64,000 nucleotides of DNA from an uncultured bacterium. GTDB lineage: Bacteria; Cyanobacteriota; Vampirovibrionia; Gastranaerophilales; JAILCC01. The notes under the pieces are model-generated. The model was not told the origin of the DNA. It saw only the letters and a program-made list of their open reading frames with translations, and did no database searches. The stretch is from assembly GCA_949283935.1 (NCBI GenBank), contig CASDUJ010000011.1:1-64000 (forward strand). The letters are read 5' to 3'. This document shows, in pieces, positions 7,709-16,773 of this stretch (within the stretch, counting starts at the first letter, position 1; the number at the start of each line of letters is the position of its first letter). Position numbers and translations under genes: made by a program.

Positions 7709-8731
7709 ATGAAAAAATTTTTGTTTGTGTTGATATTATTACTTTTTAGTTGTAATCAAATTAAAGCAGAAGAAATTAAAATAGTACATTTTTCTGATTT
7801 ACATATTGACACAAAAGCATCAGACAAATCAGTACGTAAATTTGGCAAATCTCTCTCTATGTTTGAAAAAGCGATTGGTAAAACAAACTTGTTATATCCG
7901 GATGTAGTTATTTTTTCTGGTGACATGATTAACAAGCCTATTGAAAGTGAATTAGATATATTTTTAAATATGGCTAAAAAAATTAAGGCTCCTTTTTATT
8001 TTGCACTAGGTAATCATGATGTTGGAGTTGGTGGAGGTTTATCTAAAGGAAAAATTATTGATAAAATAAATTCAAATTGTAATTGGTTAAAAATTGAAAA
8101 ACCTTATTATTATATGATGAAAGGCGATTATATTTTTATTTTTATGGATGGAACGAGTGATAGAATTATTACTGCAAATGGTATTTTTTCTGAGGATAAT
8201 TTAGAATTTCTGGATACAATTTTGCAAAATAATGCTTCCAAAAAGGCAATAATTATACAACATTTTCCATTAATGCCTCCATACAAAAGTTTGTCGCATG
8301 AGGTTTTAAATAAAGATAAATATTTTAGCATTTTAGACAAATATGATAATGTTGTTATGGTTTTAGCTGGGCATTATCATGCATCTAAGGCTATTTTGCG
8401 GAATAATGTATTACATATAACTACTCCTTCAATGATTGAATATCCGCATGCTTTTCGTTATTTAAAAATTAATACTGAAGGAGACAAAATAACAATAGAA
8501 TCTAAAATATATACAGACGAAGAACAAAATGATCTTGAAGATATTGATGAAACAAAAATGAGGTTAAAAACTGGCGCAGCAAGTGATAATTTTTTCCATG
8601 TAACTATTCAAAAACCTTTTTTACTTCAACAAGAATCATTAGAAAAAGATAAAAAAAGTTTCATTAATTTTTTTAAAAAAATAATAATGAAAATAAAATT
8701 ATTATGTTGTAAAACTTTTTTGCAATGTTAA
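7709..8731 (+). CDS. Exported calcineurin-like metallophosphoesterase
   Basis: The 340-residue protein begins with a signal peptide (MKKFLFVLILLLFSC...KAEE) for export; a lipoprotein cut at C15 is possible but LFSC is a poor lipobox. The metallophosphoesterase core is complete: HFSDLHID, FSGDMIN, ALGNHDVG, IIQHFP and LAGHYHA supply the metal ligands. It would hydrolyse a phosphodiester or phosphomonoester in the periplasm or at the outer surface; the substrate is unknown. The C-terminal 60 residues form a basic, hydrophobic tail (about 300-340) that could touch the membrane. It is flanked by terminator and promoter signals, so probably a single-gene unit. Confidence 0.85.
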   Translation: MKKFLFVLILLLFSCNQIKAEEIKIVHFSDLHIDTKASDKSVRKFGKSLSMFEKAIGKTNLLYPDVVIFSGDMINKPIESELDIFLNMAKKIKAPFYFALGNHDVGVGGGLSKGKIIDKINSNCNWLKIEKPYYYMMKGDYIFIFMDGTSDRIITANGIFSEDNLEFLDTILQNNASKKAIIIQHFPLMPPYKSLSHEVLNKDKYFSILDKYDNVVMVLAGHYHASKAILRNNVLHITTPSMIEYPHAFRYLKINTEGDKITIESKIYTDEEQNDLEDIDETKMRLKTGAASDNFFHVTIQKPFLLQQESLEKDKKSFINFFKKIIMKIKLLCCKTFLQC

Positions 8732-8906
8732 TAAAATAAAAAAGAATTGATATTAGTATTTTTGGTATAGTGTGACTTAAATTTTATAAACCTTTGTAAC
8801 AAAATAGTCAAACCCTTTAAAATGGGCTAAAATTTTATTGTGATGTCAGTTTTTTAACCGATGAAAAGCCAAAAAACTTGTTAAATAATAATATAAGGGG
8901 TGGAAT

Positions 8907-9692
8907 ATGTTTTGGAATAAAATACAAATAAGGTCTAAACTTGTTTTTGGACTTTTTGGAGCTTTAATTGTAAGTTTTTTGTTTTGTTTACCTTCTTTAG
9001 CAGAAATAGCTTTGCCGACGTTAAATGTTGGAATGCAGCCGGTTAATTCTCCGCGAGAATTTTCTCAGGGTGTGCAAATTCTTATACTATTGACTATTTT
9101 AACTTTAGCCCCAAGTATTTTGATAATGACTACTTCTTTTACTAGAATTGTAATTGTACTTGCTTTGACAAGACAAGCAATAGGAACTAATTCATTGCCT
9201 CCATCACAAGTTATTGCAAGTTTGGCTTTGATTTTAACTTTTTTTGTTATGGCTCCTACTTTTAATAAAATTAACGAAACAGCTTTTCAACCATATATGA
9301 ATAACAAAATTACTCAAGAAGAAGCAATTTCCAGAAGCATAACTCCTTTGAGAGATTTTATGTTTAGATATACAGAAGAAAAAGAGCTCGCCCTTTTTGT
9401 AAAAATGGCTAAAATCGAAAAATCGCAAATTAAAGTAAAAGAAGATGTTCCTACTTATATTTTATTGCCAGCTTTTATTATTAGTGAATTAAAAACTGCT
9501 TTTAAAATAGGTTTTATGATTTTTATTCCATTTCTTGTAATTGATATTGTGGTTTCCAGTATTTTAGTGGCAATGGGGATGATGTTTTTGCCACCTTCAA
9601 TTATAGCTACACCTTTTAAGATAATTCTTTTCGTTATGATTGATGGTTGGTATTTAATAACGAAATCGCTCTTGGAAGGCTTTATAGTATAG
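8907..9692 (+). CDS. fliP: Flagellar export gate protein FliP
   Basis: A 261-residue membrane subunit of the flagellar type III export gate, which assembles with FliR and FliQ into the helical pore. The N-terminal signal-like helix (residues 10-33) is characteristic of FliP, followed by ILIMTTSFTRIVIVLALTRQAIGTNSLPPSQVIASLALILTFFVMAP and the C-terminal PFLVIDIVVSSILVAMGMMFLPPSIIATPFKIILFVMIDGW block. An AAGGGGTGG site precedes ATG 8907. It opens the plus-strand export operon fliP-fliQ-fliR-flhB-flhA; fliQ starts 10 bases later. A 175-base leader lies upstream. Confidence 0.97.
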   Translation: MFWNKIQIRSKLVFGLFGALIVSFLFCLPSLAEIALPTLNVGMQPVNSPREFSQGVQILILLTILTLAPSILIMTTSFTRIVIVLALTRQAIGTNSLPPSQVIASLALILTFFVMAPTFNKINETAFQPYMNNKITQEEAISRSITPLRDFMFRYTEEKELALFVKMAKIEKSQIKVKEDVPTYILLPAFIISELKTAFKIGFMIFIPFLVIDIVVSSILVAMGMMFLPPSIIATPFKIILFVMIDGWYLITKSLLEGFIV

Positions 9693-9702
9693 GAGGAGCG
9701 AC

Positions 9703-9969
9703 ATGTCACAAATAGAATTTATTACTATAATACAAAAAATGCTAATGCTTGTTTTAGAATTAATTGCTCCAGTTTTGTTAGTTAGCGTCGTTGTGGGATT
9801 GGCAATAAGTATTTTTCAATCTGTTACACAAATTCAAGAATCAACTTTAACTTTTGTTCCCAAAATTTTTGCTGCATTATTAACTTTAATGCTTTTAATG
9901 CCTTGGATGCTTGAAGTTTACATTACTAGTGTCCAAGATTTGTTTTCTCATTTAAGTAATGTAATATAG
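9703..9969 (+). CDS. fliQ: Flagellar export gate protein FliQ
   Basis: An 88-residue protein with two membrane helices (about 15-38 and 50-75), the standard FliQ length. Family residues visible include ELIAPVLLVSVVVGLAISIFQSVTQIQESTLTFVPKI. Four to five copies surround the FliP/FliR pore in the inner membrane. The AGGAGCG ribosome site lies within the short gap after fliP, and fliR follows after 15 bases, as in most flagellar operons. Confidence 0.97.
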   Translation: MSQIEFITIIQKMLMLVLELIAPVLLVSVVVGLAISIFQSVTQIQESTLTFVPKIFAALLTLMLLMPWMLEVYITSVQDLFSHLSNVI

Positions 9970-9984
9970 AAGGAACATTAAATT

Positions 9985-10779
9985 ATGATGACAGATTTAA
10001 TGCTTATGCTTAGTCCAATTAATTTGATAATTTTTGTTCTGGTTATGGCAAGATTATCAGGAATGATTGCTGCAGCTCCTTTTTTTTCATCTATTCCAAT
10101 GCCAATGCAAGCTAAAGCTATAATTGTTTTTTTGGCAGGATTTATAATGTATCCTGTTGTAGCTGCTACTACTGCAACACCTGTTTTGGGAAATGTTCTT
10201 GATTTGCCTGCTTTGTTAGTTTTAATTACTAAAGAAGTACTGATAGGTGCTCTTATAGGATTTTGTGCAAATTTGATTTTTGTTGGAATACAAATGGCAG
10301 GACAAATTTTGGCAATGCAAATGGGATTGGCTATAAGTGACGTGTTGGATCCAGTTACACAGCAAAATGTACCTGTGTTAGGACAATTTTATATGTTTAT
10401 TGCAAGTTTAACCTTTATTTTCATAAATGGACATGTTTGGTTGTTTTCCAGTATTTATGATAGTTATAAAATTATTCCTTTAAATTACGATTTTGTGTTT
10501 ACAGGTCCCTTAATTGAAAAAATAGTATTTTTTAGTAGCCAAATTTTTAATATAGCATTTGAACTTATAGTTCCAATTTATGCAGTTTTGATTATTACTG
10601 CCATGATTTTAGGCTTGATGTCAAAATCTTTACCTCATATGAATGTTTTTATGGTGGCTTTGCCAATAAAAATATTTATTGGATTGGCTTTAATGTGTAT
10701 GTTTACTATGCAAACTTCTACTTATCTTGCAGGATTGATGGAAACTTTGCTAAAAAATATTGATAATATGTTCTTGTAG
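9985..10779 (+). CDS. fliR: Flagellar export gate protein FliR
   Basis: A 264-residue inner-membrane protein with six predicted helices, the usual FliR size. Recognisable segments are MARLSGMIAAAPFFSSIPMPMQAKAIIVF, LITKEVLIGALIGFCANLIFVGIQMAGQILAMQMGLAISDVLDPVT, and LPHMNVFMVALPIKIFIGLALM near the end. It completes the export pore with FliP and FliQ. GAAGGAA precedes the start; two Met codons stand side by side at 9985 and 9988, and the first was kept. flhB starts eight bases after its stop. Confidence 0.97.
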   Translation: MMTDLMLMLSPINLIIFVLVMARLSGMIAAAPFFSSIPMPMQAKAIIVFLAGFIMYPVVAATTATPVLGNVLDLPALLVLITKEVLIGALIGFCANLIFVGIQMAGQILAMQMGLAISDVLDPVTQQNVPVLGQFYMFIASLTFIFINGHVWLFSSIYDSYKIIPLNYDFVFTGPLIEKIVFFSSQIFNIAFELIVPIYAVLIITAMILGLMSKSLPHMNVFMVALPIKIFIGLALMCMFTMQTSTYLAGLMETLLKNIDNMFL

Positions 10780-10787
10780 GTGAAAAT

Positions 10788-11861
10788 ATGTCAGAAGAAC
10801 GGACAGAAAAAGCGACGCCGAAACGCCAAAAAAAAGCAAGAGATGAAGGTAATGTTGCTAAAAGTCAAGATTTAAATCATGCTCTTGTTCTTTCTATTGC
10901 TTTTGCATTGTTCTATGTTTTTTCAGAACCAATTTTAAATAAGTTACAATTTGCTTTATATCAAACTTTTACGCATTTGCATCCTGAAGAGCTCCCTTCT
11001 TCTGATGTTAGTGGAGTTTTGGCTTTTTATCAAAATATACTTTTTAAAATATTAGTTCCATTTTTTAGTCTTCTTTTTATTTCAGTGGTTTTTGTTATTG
11101 GAATCCAAATGAAAGGGCTTTTCACTTTGTATCCTTTAAAACCAAAACTTGAAAAATTTTCACCAATGAAAATGATGAAAAATCTTATTGATACTTTTAA
11201 TATTTTTAAACCTAAAAAAATGGTGGAATTACTTAAAGCCTTTGTTAAAATAGGTGTTATTAGTATATTTTCTTGGGCTGTTATTGAAAACAGAAAAATT
11301 GAAATTCTTGCTTTATTTGGAGCAGATGTAGAAACGTTTTTTGTAAAATTAGGAGTTATTTTAGCAGAAATAGTTATAAATATTTGTATTGCTCTTTTAA
11401 TTTTGGGTATTTTAGATTGGATTTATCAAAAATATGAATTTGATAAATCACTTAAAATGACAAAACAACAAGTAAAAGATGAAAGAAAAAATGCTGAAGG
11501 TGATCCTAAAATTAAATCTAAAATTCGTTCTATTCAAATGCAAATGGCGGCGTCAAGAATGATGGCGAAAATTCCTGAAGCTGATGTTGTTGTGGCTAAT
11601 CCAACTCATTATGCAGTTGCACTTAAATATGATACATCTAAAGCTCCTGCTCCAATTGTGGTAGCTAAAGGGGTCGATTTAATTGCTTTTAAAATTCGTG
11701 AAGTAGCAGAAAATAATGGAGTTACAGTTGTTGAAAATCCTCCGCTTGCACGAACTTTGTATAAATTAGTTCCGTTAGATGCTATAATACCAGCAGAACT
11801 CTTTGCGGCTGTTGCTGAAGTTTTAGCATTTGTTTATAAGAAAAAAACAGGTAGAATATAA
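10788..11861 (+). CDS. flhB: Flagellar export switch protein FlhB
   Basis: The 357-residue protein is the substrate-specificity switch of the flagellar export gate. The basic N-terminus (EERTEKATPKRQKKARDEGNVAKSQDL), four membrane helices and the cytoplasmic autocleavage site NPTH (N271-P272) are all present; cleavage between Asn and Pro switches export from rod/hook to filament proteins. AGGTGA precedes ATG 10788. Its stop codon overlaps the flhA start by one base, so the two are translationally coupled. Confidence 0.97.
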   Translation: MSEERTEKATPKRQKKARDEGNVAKSQDLNHALVLSIAFALFYVFSEPILNKLQFALYQTFTHLHPEELPSSDVSGVLAFYQNILFKILVPFFSLLFISVVFVIGIQMKGLFTLYPLKPKLEKFSPMKMMKNLIDTFNIFKPKKMVELLKAFVKIGVISIFSWAVIENRKIEILALFGADVETFFVKLGVILAEIVINICIALLILGILDWIYQKYEFDKSLKMTKQQVKDERKNAEGDPKIKSKIRSIQMQMAASRMMAKIPEADVVVANPTHYAVALKYDTSKAPAPIVVAKGVDLIAFKIREVAENNGVTVVENPPLARTLYKLVPLDAIIPAELFAAVAEVLAFVYKKKTGRI

Positions 11862-13975
11862 TGGATTTACGTAAATTATCAAATATGCTAAAAAATAATG
11901 ACATAGTTCTTGCTATAGGCCTAGTTACTATTGTTGCAATGATGATTTTGCCTTTGCCTCCTACTGTTTTAGATTTGTTGTTGACGGTAAATATTTCGCT
12001 TTCTGTTATTATTTTGCTTGTTTGTTTATATACAAAAGAACCACTGGATTATTCTTCTTTCCCCACAATTTTATTGGTTTCTACTCTTTTTAGATTGGGA
12101 TTAAATGTTAGTTCTACAAGATTAATTTTGCTCCATGGACAAGCTGGAGAAGTAATTAATGCTTTTGGCCAATTTGTTGTTGGGGGTAATTATGTTGTAG
12201 GAGTTATAATTTTTGTTATTTTGGTAATTATAAATTTTATGGTAATTACAGGCGGAGCTGGTAGAGTAGCTGAAGTTGCGGCACGTTTTACTTTGGATAG
12301 TATGCCTGGAAAACAATTAAGTATTGACGCTGATTTAAATTCAGGTTTGATTACAGAAGATGAAGCTAAGGCAAGACGGCGCAAAATCGAAAGAGAATCT
12401 GATTTTTACGGAACTATGGATGGTGCAAGCAAATTTGTAAAAGGCGATGCAATGGCAGGTATCATTATTACAGTTATTAATATAGTAGGCGGATTTATTA
12501 TTGGTGTTTGGCAAATGAAAATGGATTTTCTTACAGCTGCTTCAACGTTTACTATTTTAACTGTTGGAGATGGTTTGGTTTCGCAGTTGCCTGCCCTCTT
12601 AATTTCAACTGCTACAGGTCTAATTGTAAGTCGTGCAGGTGGACAAGATAGATCTTTGAGCGCTGACATTGAAAAAGAAATGTTTTCTGATCCCAAAATT
12701 TTATATCTTGTAGCTGGACTTCTTGCAGTTCTTTCCATAGTTCCGGGATTACCTACTATTCCATTTTTGGTTATTGGAGCATTGCTTGGAGGTTTAGCAT
12801 TTTTGATGCAAAAGGAAAATAAAAATCGAATTCTCGAAGAAGAAAATGCTAAAAAGAAACAAGCCCAAGAAGAAAAAGGTTTGAAAAAACGTAAAAAAGC
12901 TTCTAGAGAAGAAGTAATGGAACTTCTTGCTGTTGAACCTATGGAAATAGAAATAGGATATAGATTAGTCCCACTTTTAGATATGGAACAAGGTGGAGAT
13001 CTTTTGGAAAGAATCGCTCAAATTAGAAAGCAAACTGCTTTGGATTATGGAATAGTTCTACCTTCTATAAGAGTTCGTGATAATTTGCAATTATCCCCAA
13101 ATTCTTATCAAATAAAATTAAAAGGTATTCCTGTTGAAACAGGAACTGTTTTTCCTGAGAAATTTCTTGCAATGAATGCAAATAATGATGCCCATAAATT
13201 TGGAATAAAAGGAGTAAGTGCAAAAGAACCAGCTTTTGGTTTGCCAGCTTTGTGGATAGCAGATAAAGATAAGGAATATGCAGAAAGTGTGGGATTTACT
13301 GTAGTAAGCCCTTCGGCTGTTGTTACTACTCATTTATGCGAAATCATTAAAAAGAATATTTCAGATATTCTTACACGAGAAGATACTAAGCAACTTGTTG
13401 AAAATGTTCAAAAAATGTCACCTAGTTTAGTTGAAGATTTATTGAAAGACATGAATTATGCAGAAATTCAAATTATTTTGCAAAATTTGTTAAAAGAACG
13501 TGTAAGCATTAGAGATTTACATACAATTTTAGAAACACTTAGTACTTATGCAAGAATTAACAAAAATTCTGATTTTCTTACAGAACAATGTAGACTTGCA
13601 CTTTCAAGAAATATATGCAAACAAAATTTAGCTGATACTGGCGAATTATTAGCTGTAACACTTTCTCCTGATGTGGAAGGAGCTATTATATCAGGAATAA
13701 GTTCTGATGGACAAAATTTAACATTAGATCCTGCTTTTACTACAGGACTTATTGATGGCTTAAATAATGAAATTGAAAAAGTTATTAAAAACACAGGAAA
13801 TCAACCTGTTATATTATGCAGTGCTCCCATAAGACTTGCTTTTAGAAGACTTATTGAAAGAACTTTTCCGCAAATTGCGGTTATGTCTTACAATGAAATT
13901 TCAACTACTACTAATGCAAAATCTGTTGGAGTAGTAAGAGTTGATGTTCCCAAAATTTCTACTCAAAATAATTAA
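11861..13975 (+). CDS. flhA: Flagellar export gate protein FlhA
   Basis: The 704-residue protein has an N-terminal half with about eight membrane helices and a large cytoplasmic domain that docks chaperone-substrate complexes. True flagellar residues are present: IINFMVITGGAGRVAEVAARF (I124, N125, F126; G134) and TMDGASKF with S190. The FHIPEP-type region (PGKQLSIDADLNSGLITEDEAKARRRK) is intact. It is the last gene of the fliP-flhA operon and ends only two bases from the convergent second gate gene at 13978; no terminator is visible between them. K131 of most family members is Gly here. Confidence 0.96.
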   Translation: MDLRKLSNMLKNNDIVLAIGLVTIVAMMILPLPPTVLDLLLTVNISLSVIILLVCLYTKEPLDYSSFPTILLVSTLFRLGLNVSSTRLILLHGQAGEVINAFGQFVVGGNYVVGVIIFVILVIINFMVITGGAGRVAEVAARFTLDSMPGKQLSIDADLNSGLITEDEAKARRRKIERESDFYGTMDGASKFVKGDAMAGIIITVINIVGGFIIGVWQMKMDFLTAASTFTILTVGDGLVSQLPALLISTATGLIVSRAGGQDRSLSADIEKEMFSDPKILYLVAGLLAVLSIVPGLPTIPFLVIGALLGGLAFLMQKENKNRILEEENAKKKQAQEEKGLKKRKKASREEVMELLAVEPMEIEIGYRLVPLLDMEQGGDLLERIAQIRKQTALDYGIVLPSIRVRDNLQLSPNSYQIKLKGIPVETGTVFPEKFLAMNANNDAHKFGIKGVSAKEPAFGLPALWIADKDKEYAESVGFTVVSPSAVVTTHLCEIIKKNISDILTREDTKQLVENVQKMSPSLVEDLLKDMNYAEIQIILQNLLKERVSIRDLHTILETLSTYARINKNSDFLTEQCRLALSRNICKQNLADTGELLAVTLSPDVEGAIISGISSDGQNLTLDPAFTTGLIDGLNNEIEKVIKNTGNQPVILCSAPIRLAFRRLIERTFPQIAVMSYNEISTTTNAKSVGVVRVDVPKISTQNN

Positions 13976-13977
13976 TT

Positions 13978-16086
13978 TTACATTGAATAATCATAACCTG
14001 ATTCAGATTCTCCTACTGTGTCAACTGCTTCTACCCTAATATCAGTTATTAATTCACTGTAAGAAATAACTACAATAGTTGGAATATGTCTTTCAAGTAA
14101 TTGAAATAAAGGTAATCTAATTCGCGGAGAACAAAGAATTACCGGTTGTTCTCCTACATGTTGATGAGCTCTTATAAGTGTAGATGCAGTAGATTCTATA
14201 AGTTCTTGAACCTGCATAGGATTTAAAAGAAACATTGTTCCAAGTTCAGTTCTTTGGCATGAATCATCAAGAAGTTTTTCCCATTCTTGAGAAAGTGTAA
14301 TAGCATACAAAACGCTATGTTCATTTGCATAATTTAAACAAATTTGACGAGCAAGTGCTGTTCTTAATCTTTCAGAAAGAATATCAGGTTCTTTGGAAAA
14401 TCTTGCATAATCACAAAGTCTTTCAAATACAAAAATAATATCTTTTATTGAAACATTTTCTCTAATAAGATTTACAAAGATTTTTCTTAAATCACTAGTA
14501 GAAATAATTGCAGGTACTAAATCATTTACTAATGTTGGATCTTGAGCTTTAACTAATTCCATTAATTTTAATACATCAGTTTTTGTCATAATTTCGTCAA
14601 CATATTTTTTGACGCAATCTTGTAAATGTGTAACTATTGCATCAGTTGGATCAACCATTGTTAAACCTGCATCTTGAGGAATATCTTGGGGCATTAGCCA
14701 ATATGCTTGAGTTTGATATGTAGGATCTGTTGATGTTATGACATTTTCTGGAGGTGGAAGACCGGCTGCATCCCATTGTTCAGCTATTACCATAAATCTT
14801 CCTGGATAAACTTCTCCTGTAGCTACAGTATTTCCTCTAATTTGAATTAAATATTCATATTGTCCTAAAGCACTACTGTCCATAATACGTATGTTTGGAA
14901 TTATAAAACCTAATTCATCGGTCATCCTTTGCCTTAATGCAGCAATTTTTGCCAAAAGTTGTCCTTCTTGTTCAGGGTCAGCAATAACAATAAGATTAGT
15001 TCCAACTTGTAAACTTAAAATATCAACCCCAAGACGTTCATACATTCTGTTTGGATTAACAAGATTTTGCATATCTTGTTTAACATTTTCGAGTTGTCCT
15101 ATTTGCATTTGTACATCTTGAGAAACAAGCATAGATAAACCTCCTATTGCAATGGCTATACCAAAAATTAAAAATGGAAGCCAAGGTAATCCTGTTATAC
15201 CAGCTGTAAGTGCAATAAAAAGTAAAAAGGCTGAAGCGTAAAATAAACCATAAGGTTTGTTTAAAATTTGAACAAGTAAATCTCGTCCTAAACTTGAACT
15301 GGCTGCAGTTGAGCGTGTCATAACAATACCACTTGAAATAGCCATTAACAAAGAAGGTAATTGAGATGCAAGTCCATCACCTATTGTCAAAATAGTATAT
15401 TTACTTAAAGCATCTGCTAAAGGCATTCCTTGCATTCCCATGCCAACTGCCAAACCTCCAATAATATTAATTGCCACAATAATTATTCCGGCAATTGTAT
15501 CTCCTTTTACAAATTTCATTGCACCATCCATAGAACCAAATAAATTTGATTCTCTTTGTAAATCTTCTCGTTTTGAAACAGCTTCTTCAGGAGAAATTAA
15601 ACCTGCATTAAAATCTGCATCAATAGTCATTTGTTTACCTGGCATAGCATCTAAAGCAAATCTTGCAGCAACTTCTGCAATACGTTCAGCTCCTTTTGTT
15701 ATTACAAGAAATTGCACAATTGTAATAATAAGAAAAATTACTCCCCCTACAACCATATTCCCTGCCGTAACAAATGTTCCAAATGCATGAATAGCTGCAC
15801 CTGCTTCACCTTTTGCAAGAATTAATCTGGTAGATGCAATACTTAATACTAATCTAAACATTGTTCCAATAAGTATAATAGAAGGAAAAGAAGCAAGTTC
15901 AAGAGGTTTTTGAACAAACAAAGAAATCATAAGTAAAACAATACCAAGAGTAATATTAAGAGCTATAGAAAAATCAACCATCCAAGCAGGAAGTTCTACA
16001 AGTAAAATTAAAACAAGTGACAATACAAAAATAGCAAGTATAAACTCACTCATAGGTAATGTAGATAATGTCCCTTGTTTTGCCAT
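13978..16086 (-). CDS. SctV-like (type III secretion) FlhA-family export gate protein
   Basis: The 702-residue protein is full length and aligns residue for residue with FlhA at 11861 over the first 200 positions, yet carries type III secretion SctV signatures: TIVQFLVITKGAERIAEV (V124-Q125-F126; E134) instead of INF and G134, and GSMDGAMKFVKGD (M190) instead of MDGASKF. Multiple membrane helices precede a cytoplasmic domain with YEYLIQIRGNTVATGEVYPGRF. It ends the minus-strand operon that encodes rod, MS-ring and FliH proteins, four bases after fliH. It would form a second nonameric export gate. Calling it SctV-like rests on these positions only; a divergent flagellar FlhA copy remains possible. 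Confidence 0.88.
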   Translation of the reverse strand: MAKQGTLSTLPMSEFILAIFVLSLVLILLVELPAWMVDFSIALNITLGIVLLMISLFVQKPLELASFPSIILIGTMFRLVLSIASTRLILAKGEAGAAIHAFGTFVTAGNMVVGGVIFLIITIVQFLVITKGAERIAEVAARFALDAMPGKQMTIDADFNAGLISPEEAVSKREDLQRESNLFGSMDGAMKFVKGDTIAGIIIVAINIIGGLAVGMGMQGMPLADALSKYTILTIGDGLASQLPSLLMAISSGIVMTRSTAASSSLGRDLLVQILNKPYGLFYASAFLLFIALTAGITGLPWLPFLIFGIAIAIGGLSMLVSQDVQMQIGQLENVKQDMQNLVNPNRMYERLGVDILSLQVGTNLIVIADPEQEGQLLAKIAALRQRMTDELGFIIPNIRIMDSSALGQYEYLIQIRGNTVATGEVYPGRFMVIAEQWDAAGLPPPENVITSTDPTYQTQAYWLMPQDIPQDAGLTMVDPTDAIVTHLQDCVKKYVDEIMTKTDVLKLMELVKAQDPTLVNDLVPAIISTSDLRKIFVNLIRENVSIKDIIFVFERLCDYARFSKEPDILSERLRTALARQICLNYANEHSVLYAITLSQEWEKLLDDSCQRTELGTMFLLNPMQVQELIESTASTLIRAHQHVGEQPVILCSPRIRLPLFQLLERHIPTIVVISYSELITDIRVEAVDTVGESESGYDYSM

Positions 16087-16089
16087 TTA

Positions 16090-16773
16090 TTATAATCCTT
16101 CTTCAAATGCTTTTTTAATTATTTCTAATTGTGACGAAAAAGTTGCATCTATTTGTCCGCTAGTTGTTATAACTTTACAACTTCCTTTTTCTATATTTTC
16201 ATCTGTTTGTATTAACATTTTAGCCTTTTTGTTTTTAAATGCTGCATTTTTTTCCAAATTTTCACTTAAAATTAGTTCATCTGTAGGATTAATTAAAAAA
16301 GTAATTCTATTTTCATCTTCAGATATTTCTTTAATGACATTTGTTGCAATTTCAATTATAGTTTCAGGTTCAAGTTTTACTTGAGCATTTAAAATTTTCT
16401 TGGCTATTTCAATTGCAATTCCAGCAATATCTTTTTTGTAATATTCATAAGCTGCTTCTTTAACTCCAATTATGGAAGTAATAGCTTCTTGTAAATTGGA
16501 TATTTCTTTATTAGCTTTGGCTAGTCCATTTTGAAAACCATCTTTGGCAGCTTGTTCTTTTATAATTTTAGCTTCTTCATGTGCTCTTGAAACTAAACTT
16601 CTATCTTCAATTCTCCTATATCCTCTTCTTCTGTCTCCTCTTCTTCTTTCTTGCCTTTCTGTTACTTCAGAAAGTACATCAAAAATTCCGCTGGTTTGTT
16701 TTTTGGGTTCAGCGTTTTGATGTTTTTGATTTTCATCATTGTTATCGTTGTTCTTTTTCTTTTTTATTATCAT
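16090..16773 (-). CDS. fliH: FliH/SctL-like export ATPase regulator
   Basis: The 227-residue protein matches FliH/SctL stators, which hold the export ATPase at the base of the machine. A charged N-terminus includes a striking Arg-rich stretch (RQERRRGDRRRGYRR, about 41-55), then a helical coiled region (HEEAKIIKEQAAKDGFQNGLAKANKEI), and the C-terminal FliH domain (AIEIAKKILNAQVKLEPETIIEIATNVI ... DENIEKGSCKVITTSGQIDATFSSQLEIIKKAF). It overlaps the upstream gene by four bases and is followed after three bases by the SctV-like gene. No ATPase gene (fliI/sctN) is present here. Confidence 0.82.
   Translation of the reverse strand: MIIKKKKNNDNNDENQKHQNAEPKKQTSGIFDVLSEVTERQERRRGDRRRGYRRIEDRSLVSRAHEEAKIIKEQAAKDGFQNGLAKANKEISNLQEAITSIIGVKEAAYEYYKKDIAGIAIEIAKKILNAQVKLEPETIIEIATNVIKEISEDENRITFLINPTDELILSENLEKNAAFKNKKAKMLIQTDENIEKGSCKVITTSGQIDATFSSQLEIIKKAFEEGL

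Noticed and set aside
8732-8906. A possible c-di-GMP-I riboswitch before fliP, because CAAACC and ACCGATG pieces appear in the leader.
   Set aside because: The conserved GCAAAGC core and the paired stems of that riboswitch are missing; an Infernal search (RF01051) would be needed to revive it.
8821-8906. A sigma-28 promoter before fliP (ACCGATGA).
   Set aside because: No TAAA-type -35 box lies at the required distance.
15440-15790. A 116-residue open frame on the plus strand.
   Set aside because: It is antisense to the membrane domain of the SctV-like gene and its composition follows from that gene.
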